Positions 46,598-58,288 of a stretch of 64,000 nt of DNA are shown one piece after another. Each line of letters begins with the position of its first letter. Positions within the stretch are counted from its first letter, which is position 1. A program made the translations under genes and the position numbers. The notes below the pieces were generated by a model that was not told the origin of the DNA, searched no databases, and saw only the letters and a list, made by a program, of their open reading frames with translations. Source of the stretch: Trametes villosa. Lineage: Eukaryota > Basidiomycota > Agaricomycetes > Polyporales > Polyporaceae. The stretch spans positions 310,001-374,000 of the forward strand of contig PUDQ02000010.1 of NCBI GenBank assembly GCA_002964805.2, written 5' to 3'.

Positions 46598-49500
46598 TCA
46601 TGTGCGGTAGTCGAAGACGACCCGGCCCCAGTCTTGCCCTTGGTAGATGAGCACGCCGCGCACCTCGGCGCTGTCGAGTTCTAGCCCCAGCTCGAACTCT
46701 GCGGGTGTGGAGCGGTTTGTATGGCCATCGGTAGTGGATCGGGGTACATGGAGGGAAGAGAGTCGTCATCAGTACAGTTCCGCCACAATGGGTTTGACGA
46801 AGGCGAAAGCGGAAGGCGTAGACTCGCGCTGACCAACTCAATAGGCCACGCTGCAGCAATCGCGAGGCAGCAGACCACCGGCGCGCAGTCGATAAGTGCT
46901 ATCGATGCCCACATACGAGCGCCAGATGCGCCATCGCGTCGTGCGCGCCCGACTATACCACAAGAGCGAGCGGGGCGCATAGAGACGCGGAGGACGAACG
47001 GAACGACTTCAAAGGCGCACGCACCTGTGTAGAACCCGTTCGGGTTTGGCACGCTTGCGTTCTGCTGGAAGCTGGGAAGGGCACCGAGATCGATCGTCCA
47101 CTTGCACAGCTCGTTGATCTCGCCCTGTGTGCGCACGGGGCCGCGTGCGGCGGAGGAAGAGCGACGCGGAGGGTCAGCCATGCGCGTCCCGTACGCTCAA
47201 GACAAAGTTGCCTCCGACGCGACCGAGGCGCGCACGCGCGCGCCAGGGCAAGGACGGGGCCGCTCACCTCGTCGGTGTACCGCATGATCTTATCGCTGTC
47301 CGAGGTGTAGAGTGTTGCGACGAACATGCGGTCTGCGCGCGCGTACACGCAGCGAACGCAAAGCCGAAACGCGATCGCAGACAGGAACGAAACGGGGGGT
47401 CGAGCGAGCAGGGTCAGCGGACGGGCCATGTGCCGAGGAGTCGGGCGGCGTACCGTTCGGTGTCTGCGAGAACTTGCTGTTTCCGGCGAATCGTGAAAAT
47501 GGGCCTAATCAGAAAGCCGCGTCGGCGTAGAGGCGGAGACCGGCGTACCAGAACGTCGTCTTCAGGCGTTGGCTGCACCGAATGTGAACACGGGCATCAA
47601 ACCATGCAATCAAGAGACGGAGCGACGGAGCGGTGCCACGTACCCTTTCCGCAATATCGCCCCCTTCGCCACCAGGTACTGCAACCTAACCGGACGCCGC
47701 GCGGATGCATTAGCCTGCGCTCGCTTCTGGCGTCGCCGCGCCACACTTGCCTGCTTTCGCATATCGCGACCCCGGCGTCGTTCTCCCGGATATAGGCTGG
47801 TCTCTTCAGCCAGTCCTCGTTCTCCGCAGGCAATTTGACCTGAACGTGTGTGAGCGCAAATCACGAATAGGGAAGTCTGAAGCCGAGGGTGCAGTTGTGC
47901 AGCGCTTGACCTACCTTTAGCATGTATGATTGTGGCGCAATTACGCTAGACACCAGCGGCCGCCGCGCGAGCCCGTACTGAGCGGCGCCGCGCACGGTGG
48001 CCGTGTCGCAGTCGGCGGGACGCGCGATGACGCGGATGCGCGACTTGAACCGCTCCTGGGAATGGCAGGAATGCGCATGTAAGCCCGTGCGCCACGCCCG
48101 GCATGCGTCGTCCCTGTACAGGGTGCAGAAGACGAAATTGGATGCGTACCTGCACCTTGCGGAAGAGGTATTCACTGGCTGAGAAACCTCCCACGAGGAG
48201 GAGCGCGTCGAGCCGTTGATTGACCTTCTGCGTCTGCGCTTCGATCAGCTGCAGAACCTGTAGCGAAGCAGTGCCGTGCCGTAAGTCTCTCGATGGTGGG
48301 AACGCCAGAGGGCACGTCCGGCAAATAAGCTGGCGAGACCGACCTCGTCTACGACCGGATCGAACACCTCTCGCCTAAGCAGGTTCCCAGGAATCGACAC
48401 CTCGCCGTTCTGCAGGCCCACCGTGAGGTCGTCCGGATCCTCGACGTTGAAACAGGTGAAGTGGAAGAACTTGTCTGCGAAGATCCCGAGTCAGAACCGC
48501 GGAAAGACGCGACGCCACCGGGACGACAAATGGGGATTGCCGCCAGCGCGGGGACCTTACCGTCGTCTTCCTCTCCCATGTACCGTAGCTTTTCCGTCTC
48601 GCTGAAGTTCTCCATGAAATTCGCGAGGCTCACCCCGTCTAGGTGCACCGGGTGGTCGGCGAGCAGCGTCTTCATCAGCTCCCGGAAACGCAGGTCCAGG
48701 AAGAGCGAGCCGCAATTCGCTCCCGAACGCGCGCACACCTCTGCGATCTCAAGGTTGGACAGCATGCCGATGATCCTGTAGACCGCCAGGTCCTAGAAGA
48801 CGCCACATGGCCGTTAGCATTCGGCACGACCCGCGGTAGCCTCAGAAAAGGGGACGTACGACAGTGCCTCCACCGGCATCGCAGATCATGAAGTTCTGAT
48901 TCGGGGAGAGCTTGTGCACATCCGTCAGGTTGGCACAATGCACGGCGGCTGCTTCTGGCTCGCTGGATGCAGACTTGGGTGTCAGTCGTAGCGCTGGAAT
49001 GCAGGGACAGAGACGCCTCACCTGATGATCCGCAGACGGTCTCTCCACTCGTGGTCGCCAGCCCTGGCAGATCGGACGAGGCCGGCGGCAATGGCGGCAT
49101 CCCGCATCATCTGGCAGCCGGTGGCGTCCCAAGCGGCGGGCACCGTGAGCCACACGTCCGCGGAATCTGGCGAGGAAGCGCGAGTGATCATGAACACCCG
49201 GAGATCTCACGAGGACGAACTACCGGACGCACCGAGGTCGGCGACTGCGCCTATTTCGCGCGTTATTTGCTGCTTTGCGTAGTCCCATAGACACGACAGG
49301 AAGTCGATGATGAGATCGATGGCGCGTTTCCCTGGCTGTGTCAGGCGGCCGCCGGTGAGCATCCGTGCATGCCGCCATGTGTACACTGGAACGCACCGGC
49401 AACGCAGGTAAGCGGAGATCGACGTTCGACTCGTCTCGGAGAGCGTGAGGTTCAAGGAACAGCTTGAACCTTGGATAATGTCGTCAGGCCGGTACCCTGA

Positions 49501-51881
49501 TGATACAGCCTCAACAGAACACACACCATTCGCATTTGACTGCACCGGGCACCGGGCCTGCGTTCTTGGCCTCAATGCCCCACGCGATCACCTGGCCTGT
49601 TTGGTCATACAGAAGGCACGTCGGAATCTTCCTGAACGTTTCGAAGGACCCTGGCCAGTTCAGTATTTGCTGGACTTTGCCGGCGGCGATACGCGAAGAT
49701 CCATACGCCTATGGATAGAAATCGGCTCCTCAGCACCGGCTCGGCTTGTTCCAGTACCCTGAAGAACGATAGGTCGATGCCTAAAGGCATATACAATGCT
49801 CTCACGCACACAATCCGAAGCCTTACGCAACCTCTCGTATGAGGCTTGCCGGCATCCCCCGCCGTCATTCCCAGACATGGCGAACTCGCGCTCCAGAAGC
49901 CACCAGGTACCACAGTGTATGGTACACGGTGTCTCCTAGACTGTGCGGGAAGCTGCGACTCGTCGTTATAACCCATGAGAATGATATTGCGAACTCGTCA
50001 ATGAGGCTTGTCGACATCCTCCCGCTCTCCCCATGCCATTCCCAGGCGTCGGCAGATTCCACATAGATAGACCATCCGGATCTTCCGCTGCGCAAAGGTC
50101 CTTCGAAGAGAATCGCCCCCATTTAGTAGGTCGAGCCATCTTGAGCCACGGCGCACCGCCGTCTCGCAGCTCCCACCGGCATTTGCTGTAGCGGTGGGGC
50201 AGGGTTCGACGCCTCCAACCCGGTGTCGCCGCTCGCCCCCAGCATTAACTTCGATAGGGCTACTAGCACATACTGAGAGTGGTGCAGGAGAGATGTTACG
50301 AGCATTCATTTCACTAGGCTTGAACCAGATTCCAAGCACGGACAGCAAGCACTTCTCTCCGAGTATTCACAGTACCGTGTGATACGCGTGCACAGGGGGC
50401 TCGGACGCCCCGAGCTCCATGAGCAAGGTAAAACCCAGACGGTCCATAAGTGAATATCATGAAATCCGCTGGAAAATGCTCTAGAAGGACTGTGCGGGTA
50501 TGGTATGTCCCAACCAGTCGGAATACGAGTGGTACAGTCGGGTAGGGGCACACTGCCCATGCGCATCACCTGCACCCTTATATGAGACTGTTACTGGACG
50601 TTTTTGAACCTGGGTTCCCCTGCCTGTGAACCTGCAACCGCATCGGGTTGTGGGTTCACGGATAAGGAATATGCGGGTGTCGGGAGATTGGCAGCAACTC
50701 AGAATCATCCAGGAGTTATCAGTGCCAACTCCCAATCTATGGACAGTCGTATTTTCCGGAAGTAATTGACCGTTTCTCACAAAGGCACCCGGACACACCG
50801 CAATAAATAGATCAGCCGTAGTGGCTGCCCACACGCGCAAGGACAGTCATACGCACCTCTGCGCTTGCAGAAATGCGCTGAGTTCGAGAAGGGACCAGGT
50901 ACCATGGGGAACGCGTCCCAAAGTACGTGGTCTCCCCCGGGCTGCACAGGAAGTCGTGATTCTCTTAGGTGATAACTGAATGCAATACTGAGTGTCGGAT
51001 GACGATCTATCGTTCTTCAGGGCGCTATCAGGGCACCATCGGAGACTCACCACGCCCGAGAATGTGGTACCTAGTACATAAGCCTTTAGCCTTCTCAAAC
51101 TTTGAGCGAGCCGTACACGGCAGACATCGAAGGATTCCGGGACCGCGGGATGAGGGCAAGAACTCGTCCAAGATCAGAAGTGCCGACCAAACCCTGTCGC
51201 AAGTGCCGCACCCCCATGATCAGTAGACCATGTCTTTTTAATCTACTCATGATAGGCTCGCCCAGGCGCATTAAGCTTTCATGAGTTGACTATAAGACGT
51301 GAAGGGTCCATGACACTTGCGATGCCCCGTAATCCTTCGATGTTGGTGCATTGGTGCAGTTTGCGGAACTCACCGAAATCAATCGAAACAGACAGCTTGC
51401 CCTCGTCCGCGAAGGACGGCTGCTGAGGCACGATGGGTGGGCTGTTCCCTCTTGAAGTGACGGACATCGCCAGCGTGCGATCGGGGCTTGTGCGCGCCAG
51501 GGGCGGGCTCTGCATGGACGCGTATCCACCATATGTGCTGCTTACTGTCCCTGGAGGAGGCGAGCCGGGCGTAGAGGGCGGCCTGGCGCCGTTCGGGTAC
51601 ATCCCGGGCGGTGGTGATCCTTGCGGTGCATATGGATTGAATTGACCTTGGGTTTGTGGTAGTGGCTTAGACTCCCAATGCCCGTACCCATTCGGGTGCG
51701 CTTGCGGTGGCGGTGTGGGGCCCGGAGGTGGAAGGAAGGGTTTCTCGCCGTTGCTGGCTCCGGGAGCTGGCCACTGTAGGCCTGGCTGGGGACCCGGCTG
51801 CTGGGAGATCGGGTGCTGGGGTTGATGTGCCGCCTGCGCGGCGTTGGGGGCTTTGTTGTCGGGCTCGCCGCAGCAGCTCAT
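46598..51881 (-). CDS. HSPA12-like divergent Hsp70 ATPase
   Basis: Divergent actin/Hsp70-fold ATPase common in mushrooms. The N-terminus (about 150 aa, MSCCGEPDNK...) is disordered and rich in Pro/Gln/Gly. The ATPase domain follows: SVSIDFG + TTFSGV + AYGSSRIAAGK, ILNWPGSFETFRKIPTCLLY, IDLIIDFLSCLWDYAKQQIT, VPAAWDATGCQMMRDAAIAA, EPEAAAVHCANLTDVHKL, FMICDAGGGT, LLVGGFSASEYLFRKVQ and AAQYGLARRPLVSSVIAP. The C-terminal beta part has DSDKIMRYTDE and ends GRVVFDYRT. Exons 51374-51881, 51051-51070 and 49527-49708 open the gene, followed by about ten more. Introns of 303, 1342 and about 320 nt are far longer than its neighbours'. Function is not known; no break seen. Confidence 0.88.
49709..51050 (-). 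other. Long (1342 nt) intron of the Hsp70-like gene
   Basis: Extends from the GTGAGT donor after the microexon to the CCATAG acceptor before AYGSSRI. It contains diverged direct repeats (49839 onward and 50001 onward) but no recognisable transposase, reverse transcriptase or nested gene. Confidence 0.75.
51051..51070 (-). other. 20-nt microexon of the Hsp70-like gene
   Basis: GTACCACATTCTCGGGCGTG lies between TATGTACTAG (acceptor) and GTGAGTCTCC (donor). Exon 1 ends in phase 1, the 20 nt restore phase 0, and exon 3 resumes with GCGTATGGATCT, so the join reads DFGTTFSGVAYGSS, the conserved phosphate-binding loop of Hsp70 proteins. Without it the loop is missing and the frame shifts. Confidence 0.88.
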
Positions 51882-53980
51882 CGTGGTTAGAGGTCAAGTC
51901 GTCGCGTCCGACGACGACGGCGCACGCGCGATGCGCATACATCCATGGCTGGCTTAGCGGGGGCGCCCAACTGTCAACGTCAAGTTCAAGGCGATACGAG
52001 GCGCCCGTGCTTGGCGCGTCGGTGAAGCGGTGCAGTCCGGGCCGAAATAGGCCAGATGAACGCATACAGCCGGTTCGTGTCCGGTTTGAGGCTCTTGAGC
52101 TGAACCAACTCAACGCTAGGAAGTCTTCTACTCCCTTGAACCTCCGACGATCATGTCTGCCAATAGATACCCAGGACAATCTGCCATGAGTCTCCATGGA
52201 TTGTTCTCATGCAGTGCTGTCTCCGATAGAATTGTTGTCGAAGGCCTTATGCTGATGCGTCGGGTTTACAGAAACCAGCACCGGGTGCGGAACGATACAG
52301 ACAGCAAAGGGATTGCCATTCCTACATGTCTGTCTTCCCATAAACCTGCTCACGGACGATATACAGGGCGAAACCGGCCCAGCGATGGTGCGGATAACGC
52401 GTGAAGCCTCCGACGAGACCGGATATCCGCGGCGGCCCTGCGTATATACTGAACAGAAACCGTTGAACGTGGTGGCGGAGAAGTCCGTGCGTTTTTGTAT
52501 CATTGTTGATCCCGCATACGGCTTTCGGGTATTGCTTCCACAGACGCAACCTGGAGGCGGGTCTCTTGGTAAGACGCCCTACCCGAATGTTTGGCCTGCA
52601 ACGTCCCCGTTCTCACCAGCCCGCGCGCTGCCCACAGGAAGGCGGCGATAACACAGCTGCCGCCGAAGAACAGATACCGAAATTGTCTCCTGGACTATTG
52701 CCGGCATCAATCGACCTCACCGTGGACGGACTCTGAGAGACGGCCAGATGTGAAGCGGTGGCAATGAGGCGGCCGCTATATTTTCGTCCCGGAGGGCCGC
52801 AGCCGCGCGACTCCACGGCGCACCCTGACGGACGTGTTAGCATACGCACGAGGCGAGTTCGAAGCATCCACACTTCTGAATGTGGACATACCACTGCCAA
52901 TACTGCAGCAGGAACACAGGTGCTATCTTGGGAGTCGTACCTTCAGTACGTTTCCGAGGCTAAGATAGCCCACGGGCACAGAATTGACCTCATGCCGCCT
53001 TCTGCCAGGTCTTCCAGCCACATGGCATGCTGGTAATGCATCGGAGCAAGGGCTTCTCTGGGATGGGTAAACATCCGAGTATATCCTCGGCACGCGGAAC
53101 CATCATCCGGCCAGAGGCACAGGGAGGCACAGCACAGCAGTAAGTCGTATGCCCGCCTCCGCGTCATTCAGACGCAATCGGATCAAGAGAAACTCACTCT
53201 GTATACACACTCACGCTCGACGTACCCGCTCCGTTCGCAAGGTACGCTTCTCACCCTGTTACTGTCTCTCTTCGGCAGAGTTCCCTAGCACAAGCTTACG
53301 AGCGGCGGGCCGTCGGAAAGATGCGCAACTGCACCCCTTGAAGTGGCGGGCAAGGATGCAGGGTGCTTGCCGTAACGGCGTACCCCGATGAGAAGTCGTG
53401 TACCCGGATGGTGAGTAATTTGTATATGGGCCCTTGTTGCTTCGACAACGACGATCAATGTACTCGAAGAGTGGGGCTACCCCACTGGAAGTTGCCGGTC
53501 ACGAATTCGCCTTCAGCGACACAGCAACTGATGGAGCAAGAACGGCTTCCTTGCGCACACGAGGCCTTGAGGATGTTTCATCATTATCGTGAACATGTGG
53601 ACGGGTACACAGCTGGCACTTCCCGAGTCGTCGTAAACGCTTTCGCGGCGAAGTTGATCATCAAGCTCGGACGAACGGGCCTGTGGCTTTTCTCAATAGA
53701 AACCTGGCATTTTCCGCCAATGCATATGCGAGATAGCAGAGCACGCTGCCGTTACACACGCGCGGGACTCGCCGGCAGTAATCGAGGGAGAATATCGGTT
53801 CTAGGTCACTTGCCAAATCCGGCCAGCAACGCACCCGGCGGCAACTTGCGGGCGCGGCGCATGCCGAGCCGCCCTCGCTGCTGCAGCCGCCGCCGACGCC
53901 GTACGCATTGCTCAAGTCTTGACCGCATACACCCACCTCGTCTTGCTCTCGCTACTGCTATCAACTTCCGACTTTGCGAC
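51882..53980. other. Divergent intergenic region, 2.1 kb
   Basis: Between the Hsp70-like start (-) and the small conserved gene (+). Open frames up to about 110 codons (52313-52651 +, 52207-52503 -) show nothing recognisable. A 276-codon frame from 53363 runs in frame into the small gene at 53981, but its first 206 codons look noncoding. Confidence 0.55.
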
Positions 53981-54341
53981 ATGTCTGCGGCACCTCTGAA
54001 GCAGCAGATGCAGCGCATCGCGGCGAAGTGGCCGGGCGATCCGTTCCGGCCGAACATCCAGCTCAAGACGCTGCTCACGTCCCTTGCGGAGCACCCGAAC
54101 CTCACGCCCACGGCCGTACGCGCCGCGCGTGCGCTGCAGAAGGACGAGTTCAAGACGAAGGTGCGCTCCCACATCTATTCCACAGAATAACTGATTGACA
54201 CGCGCACAGTACGCGCTCTCGGAGCGGACGCTGCAGCCGGCGTCGTTCCCGCACTACTACACGCGCCTCGTCGAGGCGTTCGATAAGAGCGCGAAGGGCA
54301 TCGGCCGCCCGTGGTGGAAGATTTTCTTCAACATCTGGTAG
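53981..54341 (+). CDS. Small conserved protein, possible Cbp6/UQCC2-like assembly factor
   Basis: 103 aa in two exons, 53981-54160 and 54210-54341, with a 49-nt intron (GTGCGC..GCACAG). It begins MSAAPLKQQMQRIAAKWPGD and ends with ASFPHYYTRLVEAFDKSAKG and IGRPWWKIFFNIW. The K-WP-D--R----L---L pattern near the N-terminus faintly resembles the Cbp6/UQCC2 family of cytochrome bc1 assembly factors; this is a weak by-eye similarity and I do not name the gene. The compact, charge-balanced sequence and clean intron support a real gene. ATG 53981 is preferred over the long in-frame upstream extension, which has low-complexity Arg-rich content. Confidence 0.75.
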
Positions 54342-55038
54342 CGCACGCGGCTTCTACCACGGCCGTCGGACGCAGAGCTCAGGCGAGCCATTCACCGGTA
54401 CGCCGCCGCGCTTCCCCCCGCTATGCCCGACGTGCGTGTCGCTCATATCGCCCAGGGACGCGCCTTGTGCACCGAACCCACGCAGAGCGGACCCATGCAG
54501 TCCTCGATGACACGGAAGACGAATCCACGCCTGACGCCATAGTGCGGCGGTCCTCGCCTGGGGCCCGAGGGCGCCCTTCTGCACGCGCCGACGCCGCTTC
54601 TCTCGGCCACGCGCGTTCTGTCGCGTATTCTATCTGTCTGGGAACGGGGCGTATTGCCACGCAGATAATCGTATCATGGGTTTCGTCGCCTGTACGCGCA
54701 CGCTGCTCGCGAAAAGGTTCGCGGGAGAAGGTCCGACCCAGAACTCGATGACTTTCGTGAGCCGGTGGGACTGCCAATCACTGAGGGTGCTAAATGTAAT
54801 GCTACTGCGGCCGCGAGCACGTCATGCGGCGACGTGTACTGAACCCTCGGATACCACTCCGCTGGTGAGAGACCGGAAGGATGTGGAAAAAACACGACCA
54901 TAGGGGCGTGCACAGGCCTTCCGCTCGCATCCCCCCGCTGCATGTCGGCGATGCCCCCCGTCTCCGGACCCGTGCGGCGCCTTCTGGAATGCACGGTTCG
55001 CACAGGCGTGGATCCCAGCTCCCAGACGCGTCCGGAGC
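54342..55038. other. Convergent 3' region between the small gene and NOC2
   Basis: About 700 bp with open frames on both strands, none recognisable. Nothing else is seen. Confidence 0.6.
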
Positions 55039-57699
55039 TCAGTCCTCGAGGATCTCCTCCTCGCCCTCCCTCGCCTGCAATAGCGCGCGCACGATTAGCC
55101 GGCAGAACTCGGACGGCGCCCGCATGCGCGGGCGTGGTGGAGAGCGCACGCACCTTCTCGACGAGCTTGCGGCGCTTCTCGCGCGCCTTGCGCTGCACCT
55201 TCACGTACCGCGCGAGGGGGGCATCCTCGATCTTGAGGCTGTCCTCCCACCGCTCGACGTCCCCGAGCTTTCCGGCAGAGAAGACCACGCCCTTGCGCTT
55301 CTGCTCGAGCCACTGTGCGCTCTCGTCGATGCGGTCGACGAGCACCTTGACGACACCTGCTTCCTTCGCCTTTGCGAGCTTGCCATGCGCGCCCTTCGCG
55401 CCCTTGATTGCCTTCCGGAGCAGGAGCGTGACGGGCACGACGATCTCCGGGAAGCCGATGCTGCCGTGCACGGGCGGGCTGGCAAGGTACTCGGCGAGGA
55501 GGAACGCACTCTCCTCCGCGAGGCCCTCATTGTAGACGCGCGTCTTGAGGTATTGCTGAGGCGCACGGATGTTCGTCTCGAAGTCGAGCGGCCGCAGTGT
55601 GGAGGGCTTCGGTTTTGAGGTCGCGGAGAGGGTGGAGGTGAGGACAGGGAGGAGGTAGGGCGCGAGCGGGACGTAGACGCTCGTGTGCCGTGTGAGGTGC
55701 AGTATTGAGCGCACGATGTGGAGGTGGAAGGGGAATGAGCGGGCGTTGCTGATCAGTCTACGAGCGTTGGGTTAGCGGCACTCGGACTGGCACGCTGGAT
55801 GCGAGTATACCTTGCTGCTCCAAGGGCGACTTGGACAAGAGGGTAGATGAGCGCTTTCAGCTCGCTCTCTTGGCCCCCGCGCTCAATAAGCGTCTGCTTG
55901 TCGCATGCGCGCGCGATGACCAGCGCCCAGAAGTCGACGCAGTGCACGTACTGCCAGTTGTACACTTGCTTGTACGCCTCCTACGATGCACCGTCAGTAA
56001 ATTGCGTCAATAACGTCCACTTAATTGGACTTGCCTTCGTCTTCGTCTTCATGCTGTTCCGCAAGTGGATAGCGAGCTGCCGGATGTACCCAAACGCGTG
56101 CTGGTACGATGCGGTGTGGTCCGTGCAGAACAGCTCGCTCGCCGAGTTCTTCATCAGGTTGATAGCGGGGAGCGTGTGCGCGCTCGTCGACTTGCACGAG
56201 CGCACCAGGGTGAGGTACGTGTTCTTGAGCACGAGGTCGAGCACGGACTCGTCGGTCGCGCCCGCGAGCCGGCGCACCGAGAGGAAGGCCGCTATCCGGA
56301 CGCTGTCCTCTGCGCTTGACCAGTAACTCAGGCAAGTCTGTAAGTGCCGTTAATGAGAGGTCGTTCGGGATTGGGGACCAGGGAGCGTACCTTAAGGTAC
56401 ACCTTGACGGTTTTCCGGCTGTTCGTGACGTAGGGCACGAGCTTCGCCGTCTCGGTGAATGCGAGGCGCAGCATGTCATTGTCCGAGATTTGGCCCATGA
56501 AGTGCAGGACATTGTGGAAGTACGAGAGGATGAGCTTCTGCAGCGTCTTCCACTTGTTATTTTGCGTGGGGGCCTTGCTATATGCCGAGTTCTGGGTCAG
56601 CCGAGGTTATATGGGAGCATGACCGGCGAAACGCACAATTTCCCGTTGGGTAATGAGCGGTAAGGGCAGTGGTGCTCGAGTACAACAGGCGTGTACTTCA
56701 GCGCGGTGGTGACCAGCTTGTTGTACACTGGATTGGGTTAGTTGGTTGCGTTCCTCGCGTGCTCTTGTGGGGACGTACCTGACGAGCGGTCTATCCTCCA
56801 CGCGACCACCTGATCCTCCTCATTCATATGCACCGCCGACCGGAAGGCAATGAGCAGTTTCCGTAGCGCTTTTAATGACCGGTGCTAGTATCAGGCCCGT
56901 GTTAGTACCTGCAAGGGAAGAGCGAGAGGAAGAACATACGTCTAGCAGGGCCTTTTGCCACCGTTGGAGGATCTCCTTCGTTAAGACTGGCGTAACATCT
57001 TCCTCCATAGCCTCATCGTCTTCCTCGTCTTCCTCATCGTCGGCCTTCCCGGCGTTCATATTGAACTCGAGTAGCTCGCGGTCATTTTCTTGCAGGTACT
57101 TGTAGAACTCCGGGTCTTTCTCCGCGAGTTTCGACAGCTCCATGAGATGTGCCTCGCCCTCGTCTGCGGAAGTTATTCAGATGATGCGCACGCGCATGTA
57201 GAGGTTACGTGTACTCACCGTCAAGCTCGTCCACGTCGGCGAAAGAGTCATTGTCGTCGCCGAACTCTGAGCCTGCCTCGTCTTCGTCCTCGTCCTCGGA
57301 AATGGCGCCTTCCCCACTCTGTATGCGAAATTAGACTAGGCTTACGCGTGATAGTGTTGGTTAAAGACGTACCTCAGACCCTTCGTCGTCACTGGCACCC
57401 TGCATGAAGCCTCCCCCGAGGAAGTCATCCACAGACATTCCCTTGAACCTGGCGCGAAGTCAGTCAAGCGTGTGGTCGAGGACCTCGTTCACTCACTTTC
57501 CGGACGCCTCCTCGACGTCCTCCTCTTCTGCATCGCTGCCTTCCTCATCCTGAGGAGCCTCTCTGCCAGCGCCCTTACCACCCTTCCGCTTCTCCTGCTT
57601 TTTCTTGATGTCGCGGAACTTGCGGCGCGCCTGGATGGTTTTCTTGAGCTGCCCGCTCGCAGCAAACTTCCTCGTGGACTTCACAGCCTTCTTCCCCAT
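55039..57699 (-). CDS. NOC2: Nucleolar complex protein 2 (Noc2)
   Basis: Ribosome-biogenesis factor that pairs with Noc1 and then Noc3 to escort pre-60S particles from nucleolus to nucleoplasm. It begins MGKKAVKSTRKFAASGQLKK, a basic nucleolar-type region, then acidic stretches (DEEGSDAEEEDVEEASGK; DDEEDEEDDEAMEEDVTPVL). The Noc2 domain has YNKLVTTALKYTPVVLEHH, YFHNVLHFMGQISDNDMLR, MKNSASELFCTDHTASYQHA, IRQLAIHLRNSMKTKTKEAY, WQYVHCVDFWALVIARACDK, LIYPLVQVALGAARLI and HLHIVRSILHLTRHTSVYVP. The last exon follows KRRKLVEK and ends EGEEEILED at 55039. About ten exons, roughly 730 aa. Reading through the last intron would give a long spurious tail. Confidence 0.92.
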
Positions 57700-58288
57700 G
57701 ATACAGACACTTAACGCGAAGCAAGAGATAGCGGTGGCAAGCAGCTCACGGAATGGGGAAGTAACAAGGCCACCACCCAGCGTCCACCCTCCATACGGTA
57801 AACTTTCGATTCGATCGGGGCAGGCGGCTCATTCGGCCCGCTAAGCGTCGTAAGCGCCCACGCTGTCGGAAAGTGTTAAGCGCTGTAGCCACGGTCTTGT
57901 CTCTAACTCTCCATGGCCGTCCTCCTAAGACTCGCTTTCTTGCTGTCGTAACGATTGAAAACTGAAGCTTGAACTGTCTATGCTTTTCAAGTGCTGAACT
58001 GCCTTCTCGTTATAGGGGTCTTTCTGGGGTACTCCTTGTGCTGGCGATATCATCCTTGGCGCGCGTTCAGTCGCCCAGACGTATATCCCGCCCACCCGCC
58101 ATAGGTTTCTATGTGGCCTCGCAAATTATCGAACCAGGTACTACGGGAGCTTAAGGGGGACTACGCACTACTACGCGTGTAATTGGTGGAGCGGGTCAGT
58201 CCCATAAATTTGACCTGTAACCCACCCCAACACCTCACAAATCACTCTCCAGTATACTGAGTACGCGGTGGGATTACAAAGTTTCAAG
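57700..58288. other. Divergent intergenic region, NOC2 to F-box-like gene 2
   Basis: About 590 bp containing both promoters; no TATA box or other site stands out. Confidence 0.6.

Noticed and set aside
45993..46859. 288-codon open frame on the - strand
   Set aside because: It runs into the 3' exon and intron of the Hsp70-like gene in another frame and has no recognisable feature.
50203..50213. GGTTCGACGCC, a match to the tRNA B box
   Set aside because: No A box, acceptor stem or cloverleaf could be built around it; single short matches are expected by chance.
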